From Rhodoplanes serenus (GTDB taxonomy: Bacteria > Pseudomonadota > Alphaproteobacteria > Rhizobiales > Xanthobacteraceae): a stretch of DNA of 46,766 nucleotides. Of the stretch, positions 1-8,036 are shown piece by piece. The notes under the pieces were generated by a model that saw only the letters and a program-made list of their open reading frames with translations, was not told where the DNA came from and did no database searches. The stretch spans positions 1 through 46,766 of the forward strand of contig CAMAWG010000013.1 of the NCBI GenBank assembly GCA_945861855.1, in the 5' to 3' direction. The translations under genes and the position numbers were made by a program. Each line of letters begins with the position of its first letter. Positions within the stretch are counted from its first letter, which is position 1.

Positions 1-30
1 CGCGAGCCAGGAGACCTGCCGTCAGCAGTG
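1..30 (+). promoter_or_regulatory. Cobalamin riboswitch, 3' end only (cut by left edge)
   Basis: Positions 5-20 read AGCCAGGAGACCTGCC, the conserved 3' end of the adenosylcobalamin riboswitch. The rest of the aptamer lies left of the window. It is followed by a small hairpin (CATGC at 33-37, GCATG at 42-46) and about 135 bases of leader before the receptor start at 156. AGACT at 103-107 could pair with AGTCT at 148-152, which touches the Shine-Dalgarno sequence, so control of translation start is possible; that pairing is only an inference. The position just ahead of a TonB-dependent receptor gene is the classical btuB arrangement. Confidence 0.8.
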
Positions 31-155
31 GTCATGCGCGAGCATGTCGGTCGGGGTGTACTGACAGTAGCCGAACCAATCGCCCTTATGGGACGAATGG
101 GGAGACTTCGTTCGCGGTGACGCACCACTAGGGCGTGCCACCCGAGGAGTCTGTC

Positions 156-2177
156 ATGCGTTCCGTTACGTTTGTTGCGTCGCTGCGCCATGTGCGCAGT
201 GTTGTCGCCGCGTTTTTTGGGCTCGTCATCTCGCTGCTGCCCGGGCTTGTCGAGCCCGCTCGAGCCCAGAACACGCTCGCGTTGCCGGCCATTGACGTGG
301 TCGTCAGCCCGACCTTGATCCCAACGCCGGCCAACCAAACCGCCAGCGCGGTGACCGTCATCACCGCGGCTGACATCGAGCGCGATCAGCGCCGCACCGT
401 GCCCGACGTTCTGCGAGCCGTGCCGGGGCTCAACGTCGTGCAGGTCGGAGGCGTCGGCGGGCAGACGTCCGTCTTCATGCGCGGGATGAACGCGAACCAC
501 GTGAAGGTCATAATCGACGGCATCGACGCGAGCGATCCCAGCAGCTTCAACGGCGCGTTCGACTTTGCCCATCTCCTGGCCGGGGACATCGAGCGCATCG
601 AGGTGCTGCGCGGCCCGCAAAGCGGCCTTTATGGCTCGGATGCGATGGGGGGCGTGATTTCCATCACGACCAAGAGGGGCGAAGGCCCGCCAAAGGTGAA
701 AGGAATGGTCGAAGGCGGTTCCTTCGGGACCTTGAACCAGACGGCGGGCATGAGCGGCTCGCAGGGCAATTTCGACTATGCGTTCAATGTCCTGCACGTT
801 CGTTCGACGAACGTCCCGGTGACGCCGCTCAACTTGCTCGCGCCGGGCGTGCGGCGAAACAACGACAGCTACAACAACTGGACCTACTCGGCGAACCTCG
901 GCGCCAAGGTCACCGACACTCTCGCTGTCAGGCTCATCAGCCGCTATACGCAGGCGAAGCTCGGGTTCACCGGCGACGATTTCGTCAACTTCGTCCCGCC
1001 TGCGCCGGAACGATTCCAGAGCACCCAGTTCAACCACAATACGTATCTGCGCGGCGAGGCGGTCTGGCTGCCGTTCGGCGACAATTTCAAGAACATCTTC
1101 GGCGTGAGCTATAGCAATCTTTGGAATCGAACCGTCAATCCCAATCCCGACGGGTTTTTCACCGTGTTTCCCCCGCCCGTGGTGAATCTGGGAAAACGGA
1201 CCAAATACGACTGGCGCGGCGAAACGACGCTCACGCAGGGGCAGATTCTTGTCGTGGGCCTGGAGCATCAGAAGGACACGCTTCGGACGGATTCGACCGG
1301 TGCGTTCGATCAGTTCTTTAATTTCTTCCAGACGACAACAACTGCGAAAACCGCGAACAGGGCTGGCTTCCTCGAACTCCAGTCGGACTTCGGCAATCGC
1401 TTCTACCTCGCATCGAACATTCGCCTCGATGACCACGACAGCTTCGGCCGCCACACGACTTGGCGTCTTGCCCCGGTTTTCATCGTTCCGGTGACCGACA
1501 CCAAGCTCAAGGCGTCTTACGGCACGGGCTTCAGGGCTCCGACTCTGACGCAGCTCTTTGTAAACAATCCCTCGTTCGGCGTCGTCGCCAATCCCAATCT
1601 GCAACCGGAAATCAGCAAGGGTTTCGATTATGGCTTCGAGCAGTCGCTGCTGAACAATCGCTTCGGCTTCGGGGTGACGTACTTCAGAAACGACATCGAG
1701 AATCTCATCGTCGGGACGTTCGATCCCGTGACCTTCATCTTTTCCAGTACGAACATCGGACTGGCGAAGACGCAGGGCTTTGAATCCTTCGCGTCCCTTT
1801 CGGTCACGGAATGGTTCAAGGTCCGTGCCGATTACACCCGGACCTTCACCCGCAATCAGGCGACCGACCTTGGACTGCTCAGGCGCCCCGGAAACAAGGT
1901 CAGTCTGGCGGCGATCTGGAATCCGATCGACCGGTTCACTCTCTCGACAACGGTCCTCTATGTCAGCTCGTGGGTGGACATCACGCGCACCGGCGACATT
2001 CCGAGACTCAATGCGCCCGACTACACGACGGTCAATCTCGCGGCGAACTACGAGGTGGACAAGCACCTCAGCGTGTTCGCCCGGGCCGACAATCTGTTCA
2101 ACCGTCAGTATCAGAATCCCATCGGCTTCCTCAGTCCGGGCCTGGGCGTGTTTGGCGGCGTACGCGTGACGAATTGA
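156..2177 (+). CDS. btuB: TonB-dependent outer-membrane receptor, BtuB-like (probable cobalamin uptake)
   Basis: The 673-residue protein has a signal peptide (about residues 1-37, ending ARA), a TonB box-like stretch DVVVSPT at 47-53, a plug domain (VPDVLRAVPGLNV, VFMRGMNANH, IERIEVLRGPQSGLYGSDAMGGVI) and a C-terminal beta-barrel with TonB-dependent receptor motifs (YGTGFRAPTL, LQPEISKGFDYGFEQ, ADNLFNRQYQ). It would import a large chelate across the outer membrane using TonB energy. The ATG at 156 is chosen over the GTG at 135 because GAGGAG lies just upstream of it. The partial cobalamin riboswitch in the leader points to vitamin B12 or a precursor as substrate. The substrate is therefore inferred from regulation, not from the barrel itself. 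Confidence 0.88.
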   Translation: MRSVTFVASLRHVRSVVAAFFGLVISLLPGLVEPARAQNTLALPAIDVVVSPTLIPTPANQTASAVTVITAADIERDQRRTVPDVLRAVPGLNVVQVGGVGGQTSVFMRGMNANHVKVIIDGIDASDPSSFNGAFDFAHLLAGDIERIEVLRGPQSGLYGSDAMGGVISITTKRGEGPPKVKGMVEGGSFGTLNQTAGMSGSQGNFDYAFNVLHVRSTNVPVTPLNLLAPGVRRNNDSYNNWTYSANLGAKVTDTLAVRLISRYTQAKLGFTGDDFVNFVPPAPERFQSTQFNHNTYLRGEAVWLPFGDNFKNIFGVSYSNLWNRTVNPNPDGFFTVFPPPVVNLGKRTKYDWRGETTLTQGQILVVGLEHQKDTLRTDSTGAFDQFFNFFQTTTTAKTANRAGFLELQSDFGNRFYLASNIRLDDHDSFGRHTTWRLAPVFIVPVTDTKLKASYGTGFRAPTLTQLFVNNPSFGVVANPNLQPEISKGFDYGFEQSLLNNRFGFGVTYFRNDIENLIVGTFDPVTFIFSSTNIGLAKTQGFESFASLSVTEWFKVRADYTRTFTRNQATDLGLLRRPGNKVSLAAIWNPIDRFTLSTTVLYVSSWVDITRTGDIPRLNAPDYTTVNLAANYEVDKHLSVFARADNLFNRQYQNPIGFLSPGLGVFGGVRVTN

Positions 2178-2184
2178 GGCGCGG

Positions 2185-2218
2185 CCGGCGGCGCCGGTTT
2201 GGAGGCCGGTGCCGCCGG
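2185..2218 (+). other. Strong GC hairpin between btuB-like gene and membrane protein gene
   Basis: CCGGCGGCGCCGG (2185-2197) and CCGGTGCCGCCGG (2206-2218) form a 13-pair stem with one G-U pair and an 8-base loop. No T-run follows, so it is not a clean intrinsic terminator. It may attenuate expression of, or protect mRNA ahead of, the downstream gene. Confidence 0.5.
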
Positions 2219-2282
2219 TGCTATGAAACACTGAAATGCCGGGCGCCGCGATCGCTTCGCGCTGACAGCAAAGGACCTCGCC

Positions 2283-2849
2283 ATGTTGACCCAATCCCAT
2301 TCCGATCTCGATCACGGCCGCTCCGCCGCGTGGCTGTGCGCCGCGCTGCTGGTCATGGCCTGCGCCTCGGCCAGCATGGTTTTCGCCTGCGCGGCGCCAT
2401 TTGCCGCTTTCGCGGTTCTGGCCGCGGCGGTGCTGCCGCTTCGGCCAGCGCTGATCGTCATCGGCCTCGTCTGGGCGGTGAATCAGGCGCTGGGCTTCGG
2501 CATCCTCGGTTATCCGCGGACTTTCAATAGCGCCGTCTGGGGCCTCATCATCGGCGGGGCGGCGCTTGCGACGACAGCCGTCGCGGCGGGCGCGTTCCGC
2601 CGGTTTGCGCGGTTGAGCCGCTTTGCGGTCTATCCGTTCGCTCTGGTGGCCTGCTTCGCGGCCTATGAGCTCATCATGCTGGCGATGGTTCCGATGCTCG
2701 GCGGCATCGAGTCGTTTTCGCCGCAGATCGTGGGCCAACTCGCCTTCGTGAACGCGATCTGGCTCGCTGGGCTGATCGTGGCCTACGAGCTTCTGCGGCG
2801 CGTCAACGGCTGGGTGCCGCGCCGCGCATCCGGCGGGCGCTCGCTGTAG
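2283..2849 (+). CDS. Small integral membrane protein of unknown function, next to B12 receptor
   Basis: The 188-residue protein is mostly hydrophobic, with about five or six membrane segments (near residues 14-50, 53-75, 84-105, 115-140 and 150-170). Short charged stretches are FRRFARLSRF and the basic C-terminus. AAGGA lies about ten bases before the ATG. The gene starts 105 bases after the riboswitch-controlled receptor and points the same way, so it may be part of the same B12-responsive transcript. Its size and topology would suit an uptake-related membrane component such as an ECF-type S component, but I do not recognise a diagnostic motif, so the function is unknown. Confidence 0.7.
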   Translation: MLTQSHSDLDHGRSAAWLCAALLVMACASASMVFACAAPFAAFAVLAAAVLPLRPALIVIGLVWAVNQALGFGILGYPRTFNSAVWGLIIGGAALATTAVAAGAFRRFARLSRFAVYPFALVACFAAYELIMLAMVPMLGGIESFSPQIVGQLAFVNAIWLAGLIVAYELLRRVNGWVPRRASGGRSL

Positions 2850-2958
2850 CCGGTGTCCCGCACCGCTGAGGCCGAGGTTTGAAAACTCCCGCCGCGCCTT
2901 GAGCCGATGCAATCTGCTGACCTATCCTCGCGTGACGGCGTCAGGGAAGGGCTTGCAT

Positions 2959-3426
2959 ATGGCTGAGGCGAAACTGACCGGAGGCACCGAAGACGACCGC
3001 AAGGAAATCCTCCGGCTGCACGAGAAGTACATCGACGTGAACACCCGCTTCGACTGGGAGGGCCTCGCGCCGCTCTACAGCCCGTCGCCGGACGCGACCT
3101 ATTTCAATCTCAACGGCCACACCTACAACGGCCGCGACCACTGGATCCGGCTCTGGAAGTTCTACGGGCAGAACGTCGCGTCGACCTACTGGACGCCGTT
3201 CGACATCGGCGGCGCTGTCACCGGCGATCTCGCCGTGGTGTGGTGCCACCGCAAGACGCGGCGGCAATGGACCGGCAAGGAGCCGCCGCCGAAAAATATC
3301 AACTATGACGGTACGGAATTCATCTCGCGCTCGACCATGGTGTTCCGCAAGGAGGACGGTGCGTGGCGGGTGGTTCACGCGCATTTCTCGCCGGCGGATT
3401 CCGGCCCGCGCCCGGGCGGGGTCTGA
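2959..3426 (+). CDS. SnoaL-like / NTF2-like domain protein
   Basis: The 155-residue protein has the NTF2-like pattern: an N-terminal helix (DRKEILRLHEKYIDVNTRFDWEGLAPLYSP), a middle strand region (ATYFNLNGHTYNGRDHWIRLWKFY) and a C-terminal sheet (TMVFRKEDGAWRVVHAHFSPA). This fold is used for small ketosteroid-isomerase-like enzymes, dehydratases and ring-hydroxylase beta subunits, so the substrate cannot be told. The ATG at 2959 is chosen because GGGAAGGG precedes it; the upstream GTG/TTG-type starts have no such site. The stop is three bases before the start of the LLM oxidoreductase gene, so the two are probably translated from one message. Confidence 0.8.
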   Translation: MAEAKLTGGTEDDRKEILRLHEKYIDVNTRFDWEGLAPLYSPSPDATYFNLNGHTYNGRDHWIRLWKFYGQNVASTYWTPFDIGGAVTGDLAVVWCHRKTRRQWTGKEPPPKNINYDGTEFISRSTMVFRKEDGAWRVVHAHFSPADSGPRPGGV

Positions 3427-3429
3427 AGC

Positions 3430-4443
3430 GTGGCGAAGCTTCCGAGGCTCAGCGTCCGGCTGCACGGCGGGATGACGCCGCAGGCCTGCGTCGAGCAGGC
3501 GCGGGCCGCGGAAGCGGCGGGCATCGACGCCATCTGGTTTGCCGAGAACCCCTTCGCGCGCGGCATCGTCGCGGCCGCCGCCGCCTGCGCGCTGGCGACG
3601 AGGACACAGAGCATTGGGGCAGGGGTGTTCAACCCTTACGGCCGCCACCCGACGCTGATCGCCATGGAGATCGGCGCGCTCGATGAGTTGTCCGGCGGGC
3701 GCGTGCGGCTCGGCATCGGCTCAGGCCTCGGCCATGCGGTCGAGCGCATGGGATTCAGCACCGCGAAATCGCTCACCACCTTGCGGGAGGCCATCGTCAT
3801 CCTGCGTGCGCTGCTGCGCGGGGAAGAGGTGACCTTTGCCGGCACCGCATTCAACGTGCAGCGGGTCAAGCTCGACTACAAGGCGCGCGCCGACATTCCG
3901 ATCTTCATGGCGGCGCGGGGGCCGAACGCGGTGAAGGCCTGCGGCGAGATTGCCGACGGCATGATCGTCTCCAACATGTGCACGGCGGGTTTCTCGGCCA
4001 AGGCGGTGGAGAGCCTGCACCAGTCCGCGCGCACCGCCGGCCGCGCGATGCCCGGCGTGGTGCAGTACATGCCCTGCGTTCCGCGCGCCGACCGGGACGA
4101 GGCCCACCGCTCCGCCAAGCGCGCCATCGCCGACATGCTGCCGGCCTACTGGACGTTGGCGCAGAAGCTGCCGGGCGCGAAGGCCGCGCTGATGGACGGC
4201 AGCGGCATTTCGGAAGACGATTTCGCGGCGGCGGTGGCGCGCCTCAAGAGCGGCGAGGCACCCGATGCGGTGCTCGATGAGCGTTATGTCATGGCCTTCG
4301 CCATCGCCGGCAACGCCGACGACTGCCGCGCGCAGGCGGCGGCCTATGCCGCGGCCGGCGTCACCGAACTGGCGCTGACGTTCTTCGGGCCGACCTTCGC
4401 CGTCGACATGGCCTACATCGGCAAGGCTTGGGCAGCGAGATAG
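3430..4443 (+). CDS. LLM-class (luciferase-like) flavin/F420-dependent oxidoreductase
   Basis: The 337-residue protein has the bacterial luciferase-like TIM-barrel pattern: QARAAEAAGIDAIWFAENPFARG near the N-terminus, TQSIGAGVFNPYGRHPTLIAMEIGALDELSGGRVRLGIGSGLG around 58-105, then PIFMAARGPNAVKACGEIADGMIVSNM. The last motifs are typical of the branch that includes F420-dependent enzymes such as Mer. It starts with GTG three bases after the NTF2-like gene. The family uses either FMNH2 or F420. A full F420 synthesis set lies about 20 kb away in this window, so F420 is a credible cofactor here, but this is inferred from the presence of those genes. Confidence 0.85.
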   Translation: MAKLPRLSVRLHGGMTPQACVEQARAAEAAGIDAIWFAENPFARGIVAAAAACALATRTQSIGAGVFNPYGRHPTLIAMEIGALDELSGGRVRLGIGSGLGHAVERMGFSTAKSLTTLREAIVILRALLRGEEVTFAGTAFNVQRVKLDYKARADIPIFMAARGPNAVKACGEIADGMIVSNMCTAGFSAKAVESLHQSARTAGRAMPGVVQYMPCVPRADRDEAHRSAKRAIADMLPAYWTLAQKLPGAKAALMDGSGISEDDFAAAVARLKSGEAPDAVLDERYVMAFAIAGNADDCRAQAAAYAAAGVTELALTFFGPTFAVDMAYIGKAWAAR

Positions 4444-4491
4444 AGCATGATCCCGAAAAGTGGGAACCGGTTTCCGGATAAGGTCATGCTC
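4443..4491. repeat. Palindromic dispersed repeat between convergent genes
   Basis: GAGCATGA (4443-4450) and TCATGCTC (4484-4491) are perfect inverted arms around an imperfectly paired centre. The sequence resembles a short palindromic repeat found many times in Bradyrhizobium-type genomes. It begins on the last base of the LLM stop codon and sits between that gene and the convergent Bug-type gene, so it may also act as a two-way transcription terminator. Confidence 0.7.
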
Positions 4492-4504
4492 AAGTAGAAG
4501 CGGC

Positions 4505-5479
4505 TCACATCTTCTGCAGGTTCGCCACATCCACCGCGCGCTTCCAGCGCACGCGCTCCTCGGCGAAGAATTTCTCGACTTCGTCCGGCGTGCCGCCGAT
4601 CGGCTCCGATCCGATCGCGCGGATCTTTTGAATCACCTCGGGCTTGCGCAGGATCGCGTTGGCCTCGGTGCTGAGCTTGGTTACGATCTCGCGCGGAGTC
4701 TTGGCCGGGACCGACAGCGCATTCCACGAGCTTGCCTGATAGCCCTTCACGACGGTGCCGATCGGCGGCACGCCCGGCAGCAGCGCCACCGGCTCGGCGG
4801 TCGAGACGCCGATCGCAATGAGCGTGCCGGCCTGAATGTGCGGCAGGATCGGCCCGAGATTGTCGATCATCATGGGGACGCGTCCGGTGATGACGTCCTG
4901 CAGCGACTGGCTCGTACCCTTGTAGGGGATGTGGTTCATCTCGACGCCCGCAAGCGCCATGAACAGCGAGATGCAGAGGTGGCTGGTCGAGCCGACGCCC
5001 GAGGTGGCGTAGTCGATCTTGCCGGGCTCGGCCTTGGCCTTGGCGATCAGCTTTTCGATCGATTTGACGCCAAGGGAAGGGTGCACCACCAGAACATTGG
5101 GAAACCGCGCCACCATGGTGATCGGCGTGAACGACTTCTCCATGTCGAACGGCAGAGTGTTGTAGAGGTAGGCGTTGATCGCGTGGGTGGCGGGCGGCGC
5201 CATCAGCAAGGTGTAGCCGTCGGGGTCGCTGTTGGCGGCGAAGGCCGCGCCGATGTTGGCGCCGGCGCCGGGCTTGTTGACGACGTTGAACGGGCTCTTG
5301 AGCGTAGTGGAATACTGGTCCGCCATCACGCGGGTGAGAATGTCGGTGTTGCCGCCGGGCGGGAACGGCACCACGATCTGCGCGGGACGGGACGGGTAGT
5401 CGCTCTGGGCGGCCCCGGTGGCCGCTGCGGCGATAATGAGAGCCGATGCCGCCATTCCAACCAGGATTGCGCGTTTCAT
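4505..5479 (-). CDS. Bug-family periplasmic solute-binding protein (tripartite tricarboxylate type), copy 1
   Basis: The protein has 324 residues. MKRAILVGMAASALIIAAAATGAAQ is a secretion signal, followed by the Bug/TctC pattern YPSRPAQIVVPFPPGGNTDILTRVMADQ, NVVNKPGAGANIGAAF and PDGYTLLMAP. Such periplasmic proteins bind carboxylic acids for TctAB-type transporters. The start at 5479 follows GGGAGA; the longer reading frame from 5518 lacks a signal peptide. No tctA or tctB gene is in the window, so its partner is unknown. It is the last gene of a minus-strand catabolic string, next to the amidohydrolase gene, which may make or use its ligand. Confidence 0.88.
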   Translation of the reverse strand: MKRAILVGMAASALIIAAAATGAAQSDYPSRPAQIVVPFPPGGNTDILTRVMADQYSTTLKSPFNVVNKPGAGANIGAAFAANSDPDGYTLLMAPPATHAINAYLYNTLPFDMEKSFTPITMVARFPNVLVVHPSLGVKSIEKLIAKAKAEPGKIDYATSGVGSTSHLCISLFMALAGVEMNHIPYKGTSQSLQDVITGRVPMMIDNLGPILPHIQAGTLIAIGVSTAEPVALLPGVPPIGTVVKGYQASSWNALSVPAKTPREIVTKLSTEANAILRKPEVIQKIRAIGSEPIGGTPDEVEKFFAEERVRWKRAVDVANLQKM

Positions 5480-5544
5480 GTGAATGTCTCCCATCCGCCG
5501 ATGGATGTTTCGAAGCAAAAGTCAGGCCATTCCACTTACAAAAT

Positions 5545-7029
5545 TCAATCTGCCGCCATGCCGCCACCCATCGGGCCGAGCGTGTTCCGGCGCAGTGCGC
5601 GGCCGGGCCGGTCCCCGGTCGCGGCGCCATCGTTCCACACCGTGCGGCCGTTGACCATCACGAGCGCGATGCCGGCGGCGGGTGTCTTCGGCCTGTCGAA
5701 GGTCGCCGTGTCCGCGATCGTGTCCGGATTAAACAGCACGAGATCGGCGCAGGCGCCGGGGCGCAGGCTGCCGCGATCCTTCAGTCCGAATTGCGCCGCC
5801 GGCAGCGCGGTCATCCGCCGCACCGCCTCCTCCAGCGGGAACAGCTGCACGTCACGCACATAGTGGCCGAGAACGCGCGGGAAGGTGCCCCACAGCCGCG
5901 GATGCGGATGCTGGTCGTGCGGTAACCCGTCGGAGCCGATCATGGTGTGCGGATAGGACAGCACGCGCCGCACGTCGTCCTCGCTCATCATGAAGTAGAC
6001 GGCGCCGGCCGGCAGCAGCCGGTTCGCCGCCTCCGTCATGTCGCAATTCAGCTTCGCCGCGATCGCATCGAGCGTCTGGCCGGCGAATTCGGGATGGCTG
6101 TTCGACCAGGTGACGATGATCTTGCTCGCGAGCGGAATGCGCCGCGGGTCGAGCATGGTCGAGGCGGCGACATAAGGATAAACGTCGAGGCCGAGTTTCT
6201 GGGTCTTGCGCGCCTCGTCGATCAGCTTGAGCGTGTCGTTCACGAGGCCGTGGTTGGGCGTGCCGCTCGCCTTGTGATGCGAGATCACCACGGGAATGTC
6301 GGCCGCCTTGCCGATCGCGATAGTCTCGTTGACCGATCGGACCAGATGCGAGGCCTCGTCACGCATGTGGGTGGTGTGGATGCCGCCATAGGCGCGCAAG
6401 GGCTTCGCCAGCGCGATCACCTCCTCGGTCGGCGCATCCTTGGCCGGCGGATAGTACAGCCCGGTGGACATGCCGATGGCGCCGCTTTCCAGCGACGTTT
6501 CCAGCGTCTGCCGCATCGCGTCGATCTCGGGTTGTGTGGCGGCGCGATCGAACCGGTCCATCGCGCCGGCGCGCAGGGTCGTGTGGCCGACCTGACAGGC
6601 GGCGTTGAGCGCCGGCGGATCGCGGTCGAGTGCCGAGAGATAGCCGTCGAAGCTTGCGAAAAACTGCTTGGGCTCCCGCCCGATGATGTCGAGCGGCGGC
6701 GGCGGGTAGCGGTCGATCGACAGCGGCGCGAGGCTGATCCCGCAATTGCCGGTGATGACGGTGGTGACGCCCTGACTGATCTTGCACTCCATCAGCGGAT
6801 CGCTCAGCAGCGCGCGGTCGTCGTGGGTGTGGGTGTCGATGAACCCCGGCGCCAGAGCGAGGCCGTTCGCCGGTATTTCGCGGCCGCCCTTCATCTGCGA
6901 CAGATCGCCCATCGCCGCGATCCGGTCGTCCTTGACCGCGAGATCGCCGCGCACGCCGGGCCTGCCGCTGCCGTCGATCAGGCGCGCGCCGCGGATGATC
7001 AAATCGGGCTGTGAACCGTCGGATGGCAT
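5545..7029 (-). CDS. N-acyl-D-amino-acid deacylase-like amidohydrolase (D-aminoacylase family)
   Basis: The 494-residue protein belongs to the amidohydrolase superfamily. Zinc-binding motifs are THTHDD (His67, His69) and GNCGISLAP (Cys96, the bridging cysteine typical of D-aminoacylases), with later motifs HTTHMRDEASHLV, VISHHKASG and IGSDGLPHDQHPHPRLWGTFPRVLGHYV. The C-terminal GSLRPGACADLVLFNPDTIAD is the usual end of the family. The expected reaction is hydrolysis of N-acyl-D-amino acids or similar amides in the cytoplasm. The ATG at 7029 is chosen over 7059 because CGGGAG precedes it. The gene sits between two solute-binding protein genes in a catabolic string. Confidence 0.85.
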   Translation of the reverse strand: MPSDGSQPDLIIRGARLIDGSGRPGVRGDLAVKDDRIAAMGDLSQMKGGREIPANGLALAPGFIDTHTHDDRALLSDPLMECKISQGVTTVITGNCGISLAPLSIDRYPPPPLDIIGREPKQFFASFDGYLSALDRDPPALNAACQVGHTTLRAGAMDRFDRAATQPEIDAMRQTLETSLESGAIGMSTGLYYPPAKDAPTEEVIALAKPLRAYGGIHTTHMRDEASHLVRSVNETIAIGKAADIPVVISHHKASGTPNHGLVNDTLKLIDEARKTQKLGLDVYPYVAASTMLDPRRIPLASKIIVTWSNSHPEFAGQTLDAIAAKLNCDMTEAANRLLPAGAVYFMMSEDDVRRVLSYPHTMIGSDGLPHDQHPHPRLWGTFPRVLGHYVRDVQLFPLEEAVRRMTALPAAQFGLKDRGSLRPGACADLVLFNPDTIADTATFDRPKTPAAGIALVMVNGRTVWNDGAATGDRPGRALRRNTLGPMGGGMAAD

Positions 7030-7071
7030 GGCGAACTCCCGGAACTGACGCGGCATCATAGTAGCGGACGC

Positions 7072-8034
7072 CTACACCGGCACGAACAGCTCTTCCGGCG
7101 CGACGACACGGGGCACAAGACCCTGCTCGTGCAGATATTGGCCGATGGCGGTCAGCGCCGGCCGGTTGGGTTCGATGCCATAGGCGAAGAAATCCGCGCC
7201 TAGAACGCCCCGAGTCTCTTCAATGTGGTCGATCAGCCAGGGCAGCGACAGCCGCAGCGCGTCGGTGTCGTAGAGACCGTTCGCCGCGAGATCGCGCGCC
7301 TCGCAGAAGGCGCGGTAGAGGCTCTTCGCTGCGGAAGGGTGCTCGTGGTGCACGTCCTCGCGGATAACGACGACGTGCATGATCGGGAAAATCCTCGTGC
7401 GGCGGAAATAGTCCTGTTCGGTTGCCTTGAAATCGGGAAACAGCCGCGCGATTCCCGGCCAGCGTTGGTCCCACAGCGCCGGAAAGTGGTTCGAAAACAG
7501 CACGTCGATCTGGCCCTCCTTGAACATGTCCTCCAGCGTTCGGTCGGCGGGCAGGTGTTGCATCTGCACGCCAGGCGGCGGCGCGGGCGGCTGGGCCGAC
7601 GGCGGCACCGGCGCGTGCAGCCCGCCGATCCACCAGCTCATGTCGCGCTGGGTGACGTCATGATCGTGATCGAGCATCCCCTTCGCAAATACGACGCCGG
7701 TCGAGGTGAACTGCGCCGTGCCCGCGCGCTTGCCCTTGAGATCGGCCGGCGAGCGTATCCCGGCGTCGCTCCTCACATAGATGCAGGAGTGCCGGAACAT
7801 CTTCGACAGCATCACCGGAATACCGACGAACGGGCATGCGCCGCGCGCCTTCATTGCCGTGTAATTCGCCAGCGACATTTCCGCGACATGGAACTCGTTT
7901 CGCAGCATGGCCTGGAACGCCTGCTGCGGGCGCATCAGGCTGATGTCGAGTGCGATGCCCTCCGCCTTGACGCGGCCGTCGATCAGCGGCCGGGTGCGGT
8001 CGTAGTCCCAGCAGGCGAGTGTCAGCGGGAGCAT
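7072..8034 (-). CDS. 4,5-dihydroxyphthalate decarboxylase-like / solute-binding-fold protein
   Basis: The protein has 320 residues. Its start LTLACWDYDRTRPLIDGRVKAEGIALD and the following SLMRPQQAFQAMLRNEFHVAEMSLANY match the family named after 4,5-dihydroxyphthalate decarboxylase, which has the fold of periplasmic binding proteins (NMT1/PhnD type) but no signal peptide here. LKGKRAGTAQFTSTGVVFAKGML is the binding-fold hinge region. Without a signal peptide it is probably a cytoplasmic enzyme, possibly a decarboxylase of an aromatic acid. It starts two bases after the stop of the Bug gene upstream, so they are translationally linked. The exact substrate is not visible. Confidence 0.75.
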   Translation of the reverse strand: MLPLTLACWDYDRTRPLIDGRVKAEGIALDISLMRPQQAFQAMLRNEFHVAEMSLANYTAMKARGACPFVGIPVMLSKMFRHSCIYVRSDAGIRSPADLKGKRAGTAQFTSTGVVFAKGMLDHDHDVTQRDMSWWIGGLHAPVPPSAQPPAPPPGVQMQHLPADRTLEDMFKEGQIDVLFSNHFPALWDQRWPGIARLFPDFKATEQDYFRRTRIFPIMHVVVIREDVHHEHPSAAKSLYRAFCEARDLAANGLYDTDALRLSLPWLIDHIEETRGVLGADFFAYGIEPNRPALTAIGQYLHEQGLVPRVVAPEELFVPV

Positions 8035-8036
8035 TT

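Noticed and set aside
4460-5863. A 467-codon plus-strand frame
   Set aside because: It is antisense to the Bug gene and the amidohydrolase end, with no domain and very high Arg/His content.
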